Assembly (NCBI GenBank): GCA_910586985.1
Contig: CAJUKK010000001.1
Location: forward strand, 366,084-430,083
Direction of reading: 5' to 3'
DNA length: 64,000 bases
Source of the DNA: an uncultured Christensenellaceae bacterium
Lineage (GTDB): Bacteria; Bacillota; Clostridia; Christensenellales; Borkfalkiaceae
Every line of letters starts with the position of its first letter. Within the stretch, counting starts at the first letter, position 1. Of the stretch, positions 42,901 through 51,000 are shown in pieces. Under the pieces are notes generated by a model. The model searched no databases. It saw nothing but the letters and a program-made list of their open reading frames with translations, and was not told the origin of the DNA. The translations under genes and the position numbers were made by a program.

Positions 42901-43558
42901 GAATGCACATGAGGATATCCTGCATCTCCCAATCCTCTTTATTGAGATAATGCACGTCGTTGGTGGCAACCATTTGAATACCCGTCTCTTCCGACAAACG
43001 CACAATAAGCGGTAAAATCCGTTTTTCTTCGGGAATCCCGTGATCCTGAATTTCCAGATAGAAATCTTCGCCGTAAATATCCCGCATTTCAAGCGCAAAC
43101 TTTTTTGCGCCCGCATAATCGCCCGCAAGCAGTAACCGAGGAAGTCTGCCCGCAAGACATGCCGAAAGACAGATCACGCCTTCGGCATGATCTTTGAGCA
43201 TTTTATAGTCGATTCGCGGACGGTAGTAATACCCGTCTACAAACGCAGTGGAGTCCATCTGAACCAGATTCACGTAACCCGCTTTATTCTTTGCGAGCAA
43301 TATCAGGTGATCGGCATGCTGATCAATCTTTACTTTATAATCGTCCACCATGTAAAATTCGCAGCCGATGATATACTTAATACCGTGTTTTTTACACTCT
43401 TCGGCAAAATAAAGCGAAGAATACATATTGCCGTGATCGGTTACCGCCACGGCATTAATGTTATTTTTTACACAATGATCGATGAGTTCGTTTACTTTCA
43501 CCGCTCCGTCAAGTAAGCTGTACTCCGTGTGAAGATGCAAATGTACGAAATCCGTCAT
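39971..43558 (-). CDS. dnaE: DNA polymerase III alpha subunit
   Basis: The replicative or lagging-strand polymerase. 1195 residues: PHP domain (FVHLHLHTEYSLLDGAVK at the start), polymerase core with GPGRGSGVGSIVAYSIGI and catalytic PDFDVDF, a thumb/finger region with RRAMAKKH and NKSHAAAYAVVTYQTAYL, tandem helix-hairpin-helix, and a C-terminal OB fold (VRVKGKIDISPDKLPVL). DnaE1-like length; PolC is not in the window. Overlaps whiA by 4 nt. Confidence 0.97.
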   Translation of the reverse strand: MTDFVHLHLHTEYSLLDGAVKVNELIDHCVKNNINAVAVTDHGNMYSSLYFAEECKKHGIKYIIGCEFYMVDDYKVKIDQHADHLILLAKNKAGYVNLVQMDSTAFVDGYYYRPRIDYKMLKDHAEGVICLSACLAGRLPRLLLAGDYAGAKKFALEMRDIYGEDFYLEIQDHGIPEEKRILPLIVRLSEETGIQMVATNDVHYLNKEDWEMQDILMCIQMKKTLDDPTRLKMSTHEFYMKTGDEMLELFPNLPQAIANTRVIADKISETDPPFNLKPNGSPVYDKSLIPLYHADDGTPSPEYLRRLTMEGLPKRYNPVTDEILQRAEYELGIIIKMGFADYFLIVWDYINWSRMNDIPVGPGRGSGVGSIVAYSIGITNVDPLRYDLLFERFLNPDRVSMPDFDVDFCTARRGETIEYVRRRYHPENVAQIVTFGTLASRAVIKDVGRVMRVPYSETDRVTKLMDGKSSIAELLGLNIEKCRKKVQDTANDPDKNAEALKKLADQEGKRNPEFIEIYESDEMLKRVIDMGLRLEGMPRQTGMHAAGVVICSKKIADNVPLSRNGEDITTQFDMIEVESIGMLKMDFLALTTLTDIKLALDYIKEDTGEEIEFDQDYGDSKAYELISEGDTDAVFQLEQGGMKRFMKQLQPNCLEDLIAGISLYRPGPMDFIPSYLKNRSDPEHIKYLTPMLKPILEKTYGVIIYQEQVMQIFQQLAGYSLGQADLVRRAMAKKHLSELMAQKDKFIYGDIDKGGNISGCQAHGIPPDVSAELFSQMESFASYAFNKSHAAAYAVVTYQTAYLKRYYPKEFLAGVLNNRIAKIEEIAKYVVYMKEKHIAVYPPDVNKSKAYFSVQGDGIRFGLCALRGVGIAGMESVIEERNRNGEFKDFSDFLMRCIKFINKKMVESLILGGAFDSLGKKRSQYYAIYEDLMKRVAGIEKQKSGAQMSLFGEIIQEENPQPDYPDIAEWESAELLSNEKSVLGVYVSGHPFEPYLPYFKDATFDCSLLADYEEDEETGDRTYQQIKSGQPVEMGGLIASVKKLTTKAGAVMAFITVEDMYGSIECLTFPKVYERIKPILRQDAVVRVKGKIDISPDKLPVLLIETMEEFVIGENKAEPKQEKAETPQRQVLWIDARELSKEDFDELIDTLEGYQGETLTKILNGGKRYEYYVNLNRACIAEIRTFLPETKVKLV

Positions 43559-44502
43559 TTTCCTTCCTCCTCGCTTTTGTAAATTTCCATGAGCTTACGC
43601 ATACGGTGATTGCAACAACTCTTTGAAACGTTTAACTCTACCGCAAGTTCTTCGAGCGACAAAGTAGGATTGTTTAGCCTGTGCGCCGCAAGTTTCTGCA
43701 ACGATTCGTCAAGGCTTGTCAAAATTCCTTTGCGCTTTAATTCGTTAATTACAAGCACCTGCTTTGCGCTTGCGATCGCCGTCCTGTCTGCATTTCCCGA
43801 AAAACAGTTTCCCACACGATTTTCGCGGTTGCTTTCCTCGCGCGCCTCCGTAAGCGTTTCTAGCTTTCTCAAAGCAGTATTCGCCCCGACAAGCGATAAA
43901 AAGTCGCTGATCGTTTCGCGGCTTTTGCTATATAAAACAAATTTTTCTCCGCGTTTTACCGTCCGCACAAGTATATCTACGCTATCAAGCAGCTCAAGCG
44001 TCTCTTCCGCGATTTCCTCATCCTCAAAAATCAGTTCAAGATGATATCCCGTTTTCGAACCGCTCTTAGGTAAAGTACAACTGCCGCTGCCCAAAAACGC
44101 ACAACGAATATAGGAAAGTATCTCTTCTTCTCCCCGAATCAGCCCGACTACGCCGCCGTCTGCAATCTGACCGTTCGCGCCAACGAAAAAACCGCATTCT
44201 TCTAAAACCTCGATAACCCGATCGCCGCCGCAAAAAAACGTTAGTTTGTCCCTCGATTGTTTCGGATCGTAAACAGCGGCTTTGAGTTCTACTCTTAACC
44301 CGCGGCAGGTTTCGACAACACCGGAAAAATACTCCGCAATGCGTTCTTGCTCTACGCAAAATTCGAATCCTACGTTATACTCCGTTGCAACTACTCTTCC
44401 GCAGGTTCGAAGAAGAGCTGCAATGGCGGCAATCTGCGTCCGTTCGGTTTTGGGCGCAATATTTATAAGTTCACGCTTGATTTCCGAGGTAAAATTTGCC
44501 AT
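43555..44502 (-). CDS. whiA: WhiA DNA-binding protein
   Basis: 315 residues with the LAGLIDADG-like N-terminal domain (FTSEIKRELINIAP start, LRTCGRVVATEYN, then AFLGSGSCTLPKSGSKTGYHL) and a C-terminal helix-turn-helix (LEELAVELNVSKSCCNHRMRK). WhiA is linked to cell division and chromosome segregation in Gram-positives. In many Bacillota it follows yvcK; here it is coupled to dnaE. Confidence 0.95.
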   Translation of the reverse strand: MANFTSEIKRELINIAPKTERTQIAAIAALLRTCGRVVATEYNVGFEFCVEQERIAEYFSGVVETCRGLRVELKAAVYDPKQSRDKLTFFCGGDRVIEVLEECGFFVGANGQIADGGVVGLIRGEEEILSYIRCAFLGSGSCTLPKSGSKTGYHLELIFEDEEIAEETLELLDSVDILVRTVKRGEKFVLYSKSRETISDFLSLVGANTALRKLETLTEAREESNRENRVGNCFSGNADRTAIASAKQVLVINELKRKGILTSLDESLQKLAAHRLNNPTLSLEELAVELNVSKSCCNHRMRKLMEIYKSEEEGK

Positions 44503-44565
44503 TTTTGTCCTTCATGCGTTTAAAATGTCAGGCATAGTACTTTGTTTTAATGCAAAAAACACGTT

Positions 44566-45342
44566 TTATAAATTTTTTTGCTTATATTCTGCTAACCGAA
44601 AATTCGGCAGTCGCCCCTCGATATTATCAATCCGATCAAGAGGAATCCCTACCCTCTCTATTTGTTCGGCTGCAAGTTTCGTATCGCCGATCCTGTCGAT
44701 AGAATGCGCGTCGGAATTTACGACAAAGCGAACTCCCGTTTTTTCCACTTCGTACAGCTCGTCGTCGCTTAAATGATTTTTCTTGGAATTTAACTCAACG
44801 TATGTTCCGTAGTCCCGACAAGCTTTCGCCACCTCTACCGCATCCGCAAAACATTGATAATTTAAGTGCGTAACAACGTCGATCGGGTTGTTTTTGATTG
44901 CGTTGATATAGGCGGCGGTCGTATCTTCAATCAATCTTTTCGAAGGTTTTAATATCGTTTTACTTTTGATGTAATTCCCCAACCCGAGATGCCAGACGTC
45001 GCGGAGCGACGAATATTTTACTAAAACGTGAACCCCGCAGAGATAGACGTCAAAGTCCGAAAAATCATCGGGTCGCAAATCGCATCTCCCTTCGAATCCC
45101 CTGATATTGCTTTCGATCCCCACAAGAACACGCATTTCGGTCTTTTTTTCCGCCGCTCGGATTTCGCTTATGAACCGTGCTTTTTCTTTACGTTTTATTC
45201 CAAAACAAAGATGAGAAAATCCGTGTTCACTGATCGCTATTTCCTTTAAGCCGATTTCTTTGGCACGCATCGCGTTTTCTACTATTTGATTTTTACCATC
45301 TGAGTATACGGTATGCGTGTGATAATCAGCTGTTAATTTCAT
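44566..45342 (-). CDS. PHP-domain phosphatase (histidinol-phosphatase-like)
   Basis: 258 residues with the PHP metal motif YHTHTVYSDGKNQIVENAM, the second block EIAISEHGFSH, VGIESNIRG and RFVVNSDAHSIDRIGDT. This is the YcdX/HisK-related group. I prefer the internal ATG at 45342, where GGAG stands nine bases upstream; a start at 45363 would add seven residues. No his genes nearby, so the substrate is open. Confidence 0.85.
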   Translation of the reverse strand: MKLTADYHTHTVYSDGKNQIVENAMRAKEIGLKEIAISEHGFSHLCFGIKRKEKARFISEIRAAEKKTEMRVLVGIESNIRGFEGRCDLRPDDFSDFDVYLCGVHVLVKYSSLRDVWHLGLGNYIKSKTILKPSKRLIEDTTAAYINAIKNNPIDVVTHLNYQCFADAVEVAKACRDYGTYVELNSKKNHLSDDELYEVEKTGVRFVVNSDAHSIDRIGDTKLAAEQIERVGIPLDRIDNIEGRLPNFRLAEYKQKNL

Positions 45343-45382
45343 ATCAAGTATCTCCAAAGGCATTTGCCTTTCTTTTATGTAG

Positions 45383-46267
45383 TTACGGGATTCTTTGAAT
45401 CTCTTCCCGTAGCAGGATTCCCCGTTTTTCCAAAACCTTTTGTTTTATGATCTCAATGAGACGTGCAACTTCCGTAGAAGTTCCGCCATCATTAATAATA
45501 AAATTTGCATGCAATTCAGATATATACGCACCGCCGACACGCAGTCCTTTCAGTCCGCACTCATCAATTAGTTTACCCGCAGACATACCGTCGGGATTTA
45601 CAAACACGCATCCCATACTGCGCCCTTTGGGCAAATGCGCCCGTCTTGCCCGATAGCATTCCGTTTCGCTCAAAATGCGCGCTATATCCGATACAACCCC
45701 TTTTAAGCCTACGCCGAGTACCGTAGCGCTATGTAAAAACAAGCTGTCCTTTAATGTAAAAGCACACTCTTGCCGGCTCAGGCGCACCAGATCGCCTTCT
45801 ATTGCTGCATCGGCATATTCCACTACGTCCGACATATGACGGCAAGAAATTCCCGCATTCATTGCCACCGCGCCGCCTATGCTCATGGGAATACCGGTAA
45901 ACGGTTCAAAACCGCCGATTTCAAAGGAGCGCAGCGTTCGCAGCAGCGCGCCGCCCGTAACTCCCGCCTGCGCGTAAACGCTGTCGTTTCCCGTTCTTTC
46001 GATCGCTGAAAGAAGGTTGAGCCGCACAACCGCGCCCATAAACATACCTTCTTTCGGCAAAACGTTTGCTCCCGTTCCTAAAACGCAATAAGGAATAGAT
46101 TCCGCTTTAAAAAAAGCAAAAATCCGTACTGCCTCGGCAAAATTTTTCGGATAGACAGCCACGCGGGAGAAACCGCCGCAACCGATTGTCGTGTGACGCG
46201 CTAATGAAAAATTTTCCTCTACATGCACCGACGGAAAACGCTTTTTTATCAGTGTATAAACGTCCAA
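45383..46267 (-). CDS. murB: UDP-N-acetylmuramate dehydrogenase, diverged; TTG start
   Basis: Reduces UDP-GlcNAc-enolpyruvate in peptidoglycan precursor synthesis. 294 residues: FAD domain (TTIGCGGFSRVAVYPKN, VLGTGANVLPKEG), GIPMSIGGAVAMNAG, and the C-terminal MGCVFVNPDGMSAGKLID. Several signature residues deviate: GSN reads GAN, the usual YRxS reads LKDS (CAFTLKDSLF), and GS(x)FKNP reads GCVFVNP. The start is TTG at 46267 with AGGAG seven bases before. It has an extended -10 element (TGGTAAAAT). Confidence 0.88.
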   Translation of the reverse strand: MDVYTLIKKRFPSVHVEENFSLARHTTIGCGGFSRVAVYPKNFAEAVRIFAFFKAESIPYCVLGTGANVLPKEGMFMGAVVRLNLLSAIERTGNDSVYAQAGVTGGALLRTLRSFEIGGFEPFTGIPMSIGGAVAMNAGISCRHMSDVVEYADAAIEGDLVRLSRQECAFTLKDSLFLHSATVLGVGLKGVVSDIARILSETECYRARRAHLPKGRSMGCVFVNPDGMSAGKLIDECGLKGLRVGGAYISELHANFIINDGGTSTEVARLIEIIKQKVLEKRGILLREEIQRIP

Positions 46268-46306
46268 AATACGCTCCTTTTATTTTACCACAATGCAACA
46301 AAAAAT

Positions 46307-47212
46307 TCAAACGTTTTTCAAGAATTTTAATATGTTTTCCTTATCTTCTTTCTTCCGCGCAATTTTCTTTAACTCGTCTAACGCGCTGCGCGAAGAAAAA
46401 GCGCTGACCGTTCGCTCCGCAGATTTTTCTCCCTGAACGGCATACATACCAATGGAAGATAATTCCTCTTGCGTCTCCCGAGAAAACAATTCTTCCAAGA
46501 ACAAAAAGCAGTCTTCGCGTTTTTCCGCAGATAATACCGAAACATATTGAAAAAGATCGCTATAGGCGGGTAAAATCTTTTTATAAACTTGTGCGCCGCG
46601 CGACTCAAACCGACAGGCATCACGTTGTGTGCCGAGCAGATACCGATAGTCTCCGTTTAAAAATCCGACATATGCAGTAAGAGAATCCACCTCTTCCCCC
46701 TGAATGTCTGCAAGAGCGGCAGAGACTTGCGGCAGATTACTGCCCCCGCACGAAATAACGGTATTACCTGCTGAAGTGAAGTCGTCGGTAAGAGAATACA
46801 GAGCATACTCTCCTCGACACCACGGCACGGCAAGACAGCCCGCCTCTGTCTGACCGCCCGAAAACTGATAGCTCAACGGCAAAGCGCGCCCTACGTCAAA
46901 ATCAAAACCCACTCCGTAAGAAAGTATATCCGGAATTTGCCCGCTTTGCATTGCATCTTCCGCCCCCTCGACCGTCATCGAAGAAATCAGATAATAGACG
47001 TTTTTATCACGCTTAGCGATTTTTCTTGCCGTCTTTTTAAGAAAAGACGTGCGCGAGCCTTTACCGCCCTCGAACGTATCGATGTTCCACACGCGGACTA
47101 CGCGTTTGACTGCTTCCGCCGCTACTTCGCGCGGATACAACGCAACGCCGATAATTACAGCTACAGACAAGAGCCCCAACAAAATACTACGAAATACTTT
47201 AAACCGTTTCAC
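46307..47212 (-). CDS. Membrane-anchored protein resembling extracellular solute-binding proteins
   Basis: 301 residues with one N-terminal membrane helix or uncleaved signal (SILLGLLSVAVIIGVALYP), no lipobox cysteine. The mature part begins VVRVWNIDTFEGGKGSRTSF, which is like the first strand and ligand loop of family 1 ABC sugar-binding proteins, followed by QSGQIPDILSYGVGFDFD and, later, YVGFLNGDYRYLLGTQRD. No transport ATPase or permease gene is near. It may be a substrate-sensing or spore-related protein; function unknown. Confidence 0.7.
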   Translation of the reverse strand: MKRFKVFRSILLGLLSVAVIIGVALYPREVAAEAVKRVVRVWNIDTFEGGKGSRTSFLKKTARKIAKRDKNVYYLISSMTVEGAEDAMQSGQIPDILSYGVGFDFDVGRALPLSYQFSGGQTEAGCLAVPWCRGEYALYSLTDDFTSAGNTVISCGGSNLPQVSAALADIQGEEVDSLTAYVGFLNGDYRYLLGTQRDACRFESRGAQVYKKILPAYSDLFQYVSVLSAEKREDCFLFLEELFSRETQEELSSIGMYAVQGEKSAERTVSAFSSRSALDELKKIARKKEDKENILKFLKNV

Positions 47213-47250
47213 GCATTATTATATGCGAAAGAACAAATCTTTCATACGTG

Positions 47251-47287
47251 AATATAAAAAATAAGAGGACGCGCTTAATGCGTCCTC
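47251..47287 (-). terminator. proA terminator
   Basis: On the minus strand GAGGACGC and GCGTCCTC flank a short loop, then TTATTTTTTATATT. It lies about 105 bp past the proA stop; the intervening stretch shows nothing I recognise. Confidence 0.8.
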
Positions 47288-47392
47288 CCCGTTCCGATTT
47301 TCAGAATAATTTCAAAAAATCCGAACTCTATCTGAAAGCGTTTCCGCTGACAGATACAGTTTGTCTCCGTTTCCCTATTTTATACATATAAA

Positions 47393-48628
47393 TTAAGTCC
47401 TGATCTGACCGTCTCCGTGAATTATAAATTTATACGATGTCAGTTCCCTTAAACCCATCGGCCCGCGGGCGTGCAGTTTCTGCGTTGAAATACCCATCTC
47501 CGCACCAAATCCAAACTCGAATCCGTCGGTAAAACGAGTTGACGTGTTGACGTACACGCAGGCAGAATCAATTTCGCGTAAAAACTTTTCGGAAAATTCC
47601 CGATTTTCCGTGACGATTGACTCGCTGTGACGGGTCGAATGCCCGTTAATGAACGGAATCGCCTCATCAATTCCATTAACGATCTTGACGGACAATTTTA
47701 AATCAAGAAATTCTTTTTTAAAATCCTCATCGCTCGCAGGTAAAATCATCGGACAGATTTTACGCGAAAGCTCGTCGCCCACAAGTTCCACATTCTTTAA
47801 AATCAACGGCGATAGCAAATTGTTTAAATGTTTTTCGGCAAACTTTTTGTCAACAACAAGACTCTCGCACGCATTGCATACGCTTGTTCTCTGCGTCTTG
47901 GCGTTTATTAAAATTTGTGTAGCTTTCTTTATATCCGCAGAATTTTCTACGTAAATATGACAATTTCCCATTCCCGTTTCAATGACGGGAACACTTGCAT
48001 TTTCAAGCGCGCTCTGAATGAGCGAGGCGCTCCCACGAGGTATGAGCACGTCTAAAAAATTCTTTTGACGCATAAACTCAACGGCGCCTTCCCGCGTACA
48101 ATCTTCAATCAATCCAATAAATTCGCCGTTAAATCCTTTTTTAAGCAACGCATGCTTAATAACAGTGACGATTGCGCGGTTTGAATTATACGCATCTTTG
48201 CTCCCGCGGAGCACAACGGCATTTCCGCTCTTAATACACAACCCGATCGCATCCGCCGTTACGTTCGGACGCGCTTCATAGATAATTCCGACAACTCCAA
48301 ACGGCACGCGCACCCGCCGTATATTTAAACCGTTTTGTGTTTTAAAATCTTCTAATACTTCCCCCGCAGGACATTTTAATTTTCGCAATTGATGTAAACC
48401 GTCGGCAATTTCTTGCAGTCTTTCGGGTGTAAGTAAAAGTCTGTCTCTGAGTTGTTTTCCGCGCTCAAAACGTTCTAAATCCAATTTATTTGCCGTTAAA
48501 ATCTCTTCCGAATGCCCCAAAATTGCATTCGCCGCACAATCGAGCATACAATTTTTTTCCTCTTCGGAAGAATAAGCAATCGCATGCACATTCTCTTTTA
48601 CGCTTTTACAAGTTTCAGCAATCGTCAT
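47393..48628 (-). CDS. proA: Glutamate-5-semialdehyde dehydrogenase (gamma-glutamyl phosphate reductase)
   Basis: Second step of proline synthesis. 411 residues from the ATG at 48628 (AGGAG upstream) with VPFGVVGIIYEARPNVTADA, ETGMGNCHIYVENSADI, the catalytic cysteine in TQRTSVCNACESLVVD and a C-terminal GEMGIST-like GAEMGISTQKLHARGPMG. 38 codons upstream are open but cover the promoter. proB is not adjacent, which is unusual. Confidence 0.95.
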   Translation of the reverse strand: MTIAETCKSVKENVHAIAYSSEEEKNCMLDCAANAILGHSEEILTANKLDLERFERGKQLRDRLLLTPERLQEIADGLHQLRKLKCPAGEVLEDFKTQNGLNIRRVRVPFGVVGIIYEARPNVTADAIGLCIKSGNAVVLRGSKDAYNSNRAIVTVIKHALLKKGFNGEFIGLIEDCTREGAVEFMRQKNFLDVLIPRGSASLIQSALENASVPVIETGMGNCHIYVENSADIKKATQILINAKTQRTSVCNACESLVVDKKFAEKHLNNLLSPLILKNVELVGDELSRKICPMILPASDEDFKKEFLDLKLSVKIVNGIDEAIPFINGHSTRHSESIVTENREFSEKFLREIDSACVYVNTSTRFTDGFEFGFGAEMGISTQKLHARGPMGLRELTSYKFIIHGDGQIRT

Positions 48629-48647
48629 AACTACTCCTGTAACAAAT

Positions 48648-48676
48648 ATTATAACCGAATATACTACGCTTGTCAA
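48648..48676 (-). promoter_or_regulatory. proA promoter
   Basis: On the minus strand TTGACA (48676-48671), 17 bp, TATAAT (48653-48648): perfect consensus. Confidence 0.85.
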
Positions 48677-48746
48677 TTGTATAACTATTAGTTTTTTAGG
48701 ATAAATATACAATTTGTTTGCCGCAAAAGCGAAAAGAGTCATTCAT

Positions 48747-48778
48747 ATAAAAAATTACCCGACGCAAACTGCGTCGGG
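48747..48778 (-). terminator. yebC terminator
   Basis: CCCGACGCA and TGCGTCGGG with a three-base loop; minus strand continues TAATTTTTT. Confidence 0.9.
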
Positions 48779-48792
48779 CATATCATACGAAT

Positions 48793-49533
48793 TTATTCTT
48801 CCTCGTCCTCTTCGGGGAGTTCAACGTTGTGGTATATATCCTGAACGTCGTCATTTTCGTCAAGCTTGTCAAGCATCTTTTGGAATGTTTCCAACTTATC
48901 GGCATCAAGCACAATCTTGTTCTGCGGGATCATGGATATTTCCGCTTGTAAAAAGTTCAAACCCTTTTCTTCAAGATATTTACGCGCTGCCGAGAACTCG
49001 GAAACAGGCGTATAAATTTCGAACACGTCCTCTTGCGTTACGACGTCCTCCGCGCCTGCCTCGATCGCATATTCGGTCACCTCGTCTTCGCTCAACTCAG
49101 GCGTACGCTCAACCGCGATATATCCCTTTGTATCAAACATGTAAGACACGCAACCGGTATTGCCAAGCGAACCGCCATGCTTGCTCATGATCGCGCGTAC
49201 GTCGCCCGCCGTACGATTATTGTTATCGGTCAGCGTTGTAATAATAACCGCCGCGCCGCCTACGCCGTATCCTTCGTACGTAAGCTCTTTATAATCCTTA
49301 TCGCCAAGTTCGCCCGCCGCACGCTTGATCGACCGTTCAATGTTATCGTTCGGCATATTGGCTGCTTTTGCTTTAGCAATTACATCGGCAAGTTTGGAGT
49401 TCGTATCGGGATTCGGATTAGTTTTTGCCGCAACGGCTATTTCTCTGCCGAGTTTGGTGAAAATTTTACCTCTTGCTGCGTCCGCTTTCCCCTTTTTTGC
49501 CTGAATATTGTGCCATTTACTATGTCCTGACAT
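48793..49533 (-). CDS. YebC/PmpR-family regulator or translation factor
   Basis: 246 residues starting MSGHSKWHNIQAKKGKADAA, with GYGVGGAAVIITTLTDNNNR and the acidic ending ELPEEDEEE. Family members were described as DNA-binding regulators and more recently as ribosome-associated factors helping at proline-rich stretches. It starts 33 bp after the SpoU methyltransferase gene. Confidence 0.95.
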   Translation of the reverse strand: MSGHSKWHNIQAKKGKADAARGKIFTKLGREIAVAAKTNPNPDTNSKLADVIAKAKAANMPNDNIERSIKRAAGELGDKDYKELTYEGYGVGGAAVIITTLTDNNNRTAGDVRAIMSKHGGSLGNTGCVSYMFDTKGYIAVERTPELSEDEVTEYAIEAGAEDVVTQEDVFEIYTPVSEFSAARKYLEEKGLNFLQAEISMIPQNKIVLDADKLETFQKMLDKLDENDDVQDIYHNVELPEEDEEE

Positions 49534-49565
49534 ATCTTTCTCCTTATAATATTTATTTTACAATC

Positions 49566-50288
49566 TCAACGTAATGCGTACATGATAATTCCCGCCGAAA
49601 CCGCAACGTTTAAACTTTCCGCCGTGCTTTCCATGGGAATACGCACGGTATGCGTGGCTCGTTCCCTCACCGCGTCCGAAAGTCCGTTCCCTTCGTTCCC
49701 GACAGCCAAAACAAACTTGGGCGGCGGTACAAAGGAAAAAACATTCTCCCCGCGCATATCCGCGGCAATCAAGGGTATATCGCCGAGTACGCTTAAAACT
49801 TTTTCTCGACTACCTTGCATGATCTTTACGTGAAAAACTCCGCTCATACTCGCTCTCACGCATTTGGGCGAGAACGGATCCGCGCAATCAGCCAAATAAA
49901 GTTCGCGGTACCCCGCTGCATTTGCCGTACGAATGATTGCGCCCACATTCGCCGGATCGCTTACACCGTCGAGCAAAAGACAGCTTTTTTCGGGTTTACA
50001 AAGCAGATCATGAGGCAATTCAACCTCAGCTGCAATCGACTGCGGAGTCGCGGCATCGCATACGGCGCGAAACGCATCTTTGCCCAAGGTAACAACAGGA
50101 TAAGAATACTTCTCGCCCGAATAGTCCTCGCGGAGAACAATGCGACGAATTTTCAAGCCGCCGTTCGCACATTCACGAACCATTTTTTCGCCCTCGACGA
50201 GAAACGAGTTAGTAAGTTTCCGCCCCTTCTTCTCTTTAAGCGAGGAAAGTTCTTTTACGATTGGATTGTTTTTTGATACAATAATCAT
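49566..50288 (-). CDS. SpoU/TrmH-family RNA 2'-O-methyltransferase
   Basis: 240 residues: N-terminal L30e-like substrate-binding part (TNSFLVEGEKMVRECANG) and the knotted SPOUT domain with LLLDGVSDPANVGAIIRTAN, PKCVRASMSGVFHVKI and VGNEGNGLSDAV plus IPMESTAESLNVAVSAGI. Target nucleotide uncertain (23S rRNA in relatives). The rplT terminator ends about 9 bp before its ATG, so it has no room for a promoter of its own, and its ribosome site is weak. Confidence 0.9.
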   Translation of the reverse strand: MIIVSKNNPIVKELSSLKEKKGRKLTNSFLVEGEKMVRECANGGLKIRRIVLREDYSGEKYSYPVVTLGKDAFRAVCDAATPQSIAAEVELPHDLLCKPEKSCLLLDGVSDPANVGAIIRTANAAGYRELYLADCADPFSPKCVRASMSGVFHVKIMQGSREKVLSVLGDIPLIAADMRGENVFSFVPPPKFVLAVGNEGNGLSDAVRERATHTVRIPMESTAESLNVAVSAGIIMYALR

Positions 50289-50296
50289 CTTAACTG

Positions 50297-50324
50297 TGAA
50301 AAAAGCCCTTTTACAAAGGCTTTA
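50297..50324 (-). terminator. rplT operon terminator
   Basis: On the minus strand AAAGCCTTT, GTA, AAAGGGCTTT (one bulged G), then TTTTC. It stands between rplT and the methyltransferase gene. Confidence 0.7.
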
Positions 50325-50365
50325 TTTCCCAACGATTCCTGCAATGAGAAACCGTTCAAATTCAA

Positions 50366-50716
50366 TTACAGCGCAGCTTTTGCCTTGTTGCAAAGATCTG
50401 CGAATGCCGCAGCATCGGTAACCGCGAGATCAGCGAGCATTTTACGGTTGAGTTCGATTCCCGAAACTTTTAAACCGTGCATAAACTTGCTGTAAGACAG
50501 TCCGTTGATGCGTGCGCCTGCGTTAATACGTGCAATCCAGAGAGAACGCAAATCGCGCTTTCTTCTCTTTCTGCCAATGTAGGCATACTGAAGGGACTTC
50601 ATCACCGCCTGACGCGCAATGCGATAATTCTTGCTCTTGCAACCGAAATAACCCTTCGAGAGTTTAAAAATCTTTCTACGCTTTTTCAGAGCGTTTACCG
50701 TTCTTTTAATACGCAT
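50366..50716 (-). CDS. rplT: Ribosomal protein L20
   Basis: 116 residues, basic, with the typical IKRTVNALKKRRKIFKLSKG start and AYIGRKRRKRDLRSLWIARI. A 23S rRNA-binding assembly protein, in many bacteria also the repressor of its own operon through the infC leader. It follows rpmI after 18 bp. Confidence 0.97.
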   Translation of the reverse strand: MRIKRTVNALKKRRKIFKLSKGYFGCKSKNYRIARQAVMKSLQYAYIGRKRRKRDLRSLWIARINAGARINGLSYSKFMHGLKVSGIELNRKMLADLAVTDAAAFADLCNKAKAAL

Positions 50717-50734
50717 AATTCAACTATCCTCCCG

Positions 50735-50935
50735 TTAATCCTTATAAGGCATCATTCTCTTGACAGTCCCTTCCTGCGTTGAGGAAACGAGCGTTGTCTG
50801 ACGAAGATTTCTCTTTCTCTTTCTGTTCTTTGTTTCAGCTTTGTGGTTCTTGCCGCCGTGAGGTCTGTTTACCTTGCCGGTGCCCGTAAGCCAAAAGCGC
50901 TTTTTCGTACCGCTGTGCGATTTCTGTTTCGGCAT
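50735..50935 (-). CDS. rpmI: Ribosomal protein L35
   Basis: 66 residues, very basic: MPKQKSHSGTKKRFWLTGTG with KVNRPHGGKNHKAETKNRKR. Second gene of infC-rpmI-rplT, 65 bp after infC. Confidence 0.96.
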   Translation of the reverse strand: MPKQKSHSGTKKRFWLTGTGKVNRPHGGKNHKAETKNRKRKRNLRQTTLVSSTQEGTVKRMMPYKD

Positions 50936-51000
50936 TCCTTTTATCCTCCAAATAATGTTTGTCCAATTTATATTTCCGCCCGAAATCGAGCGAGAAATTC

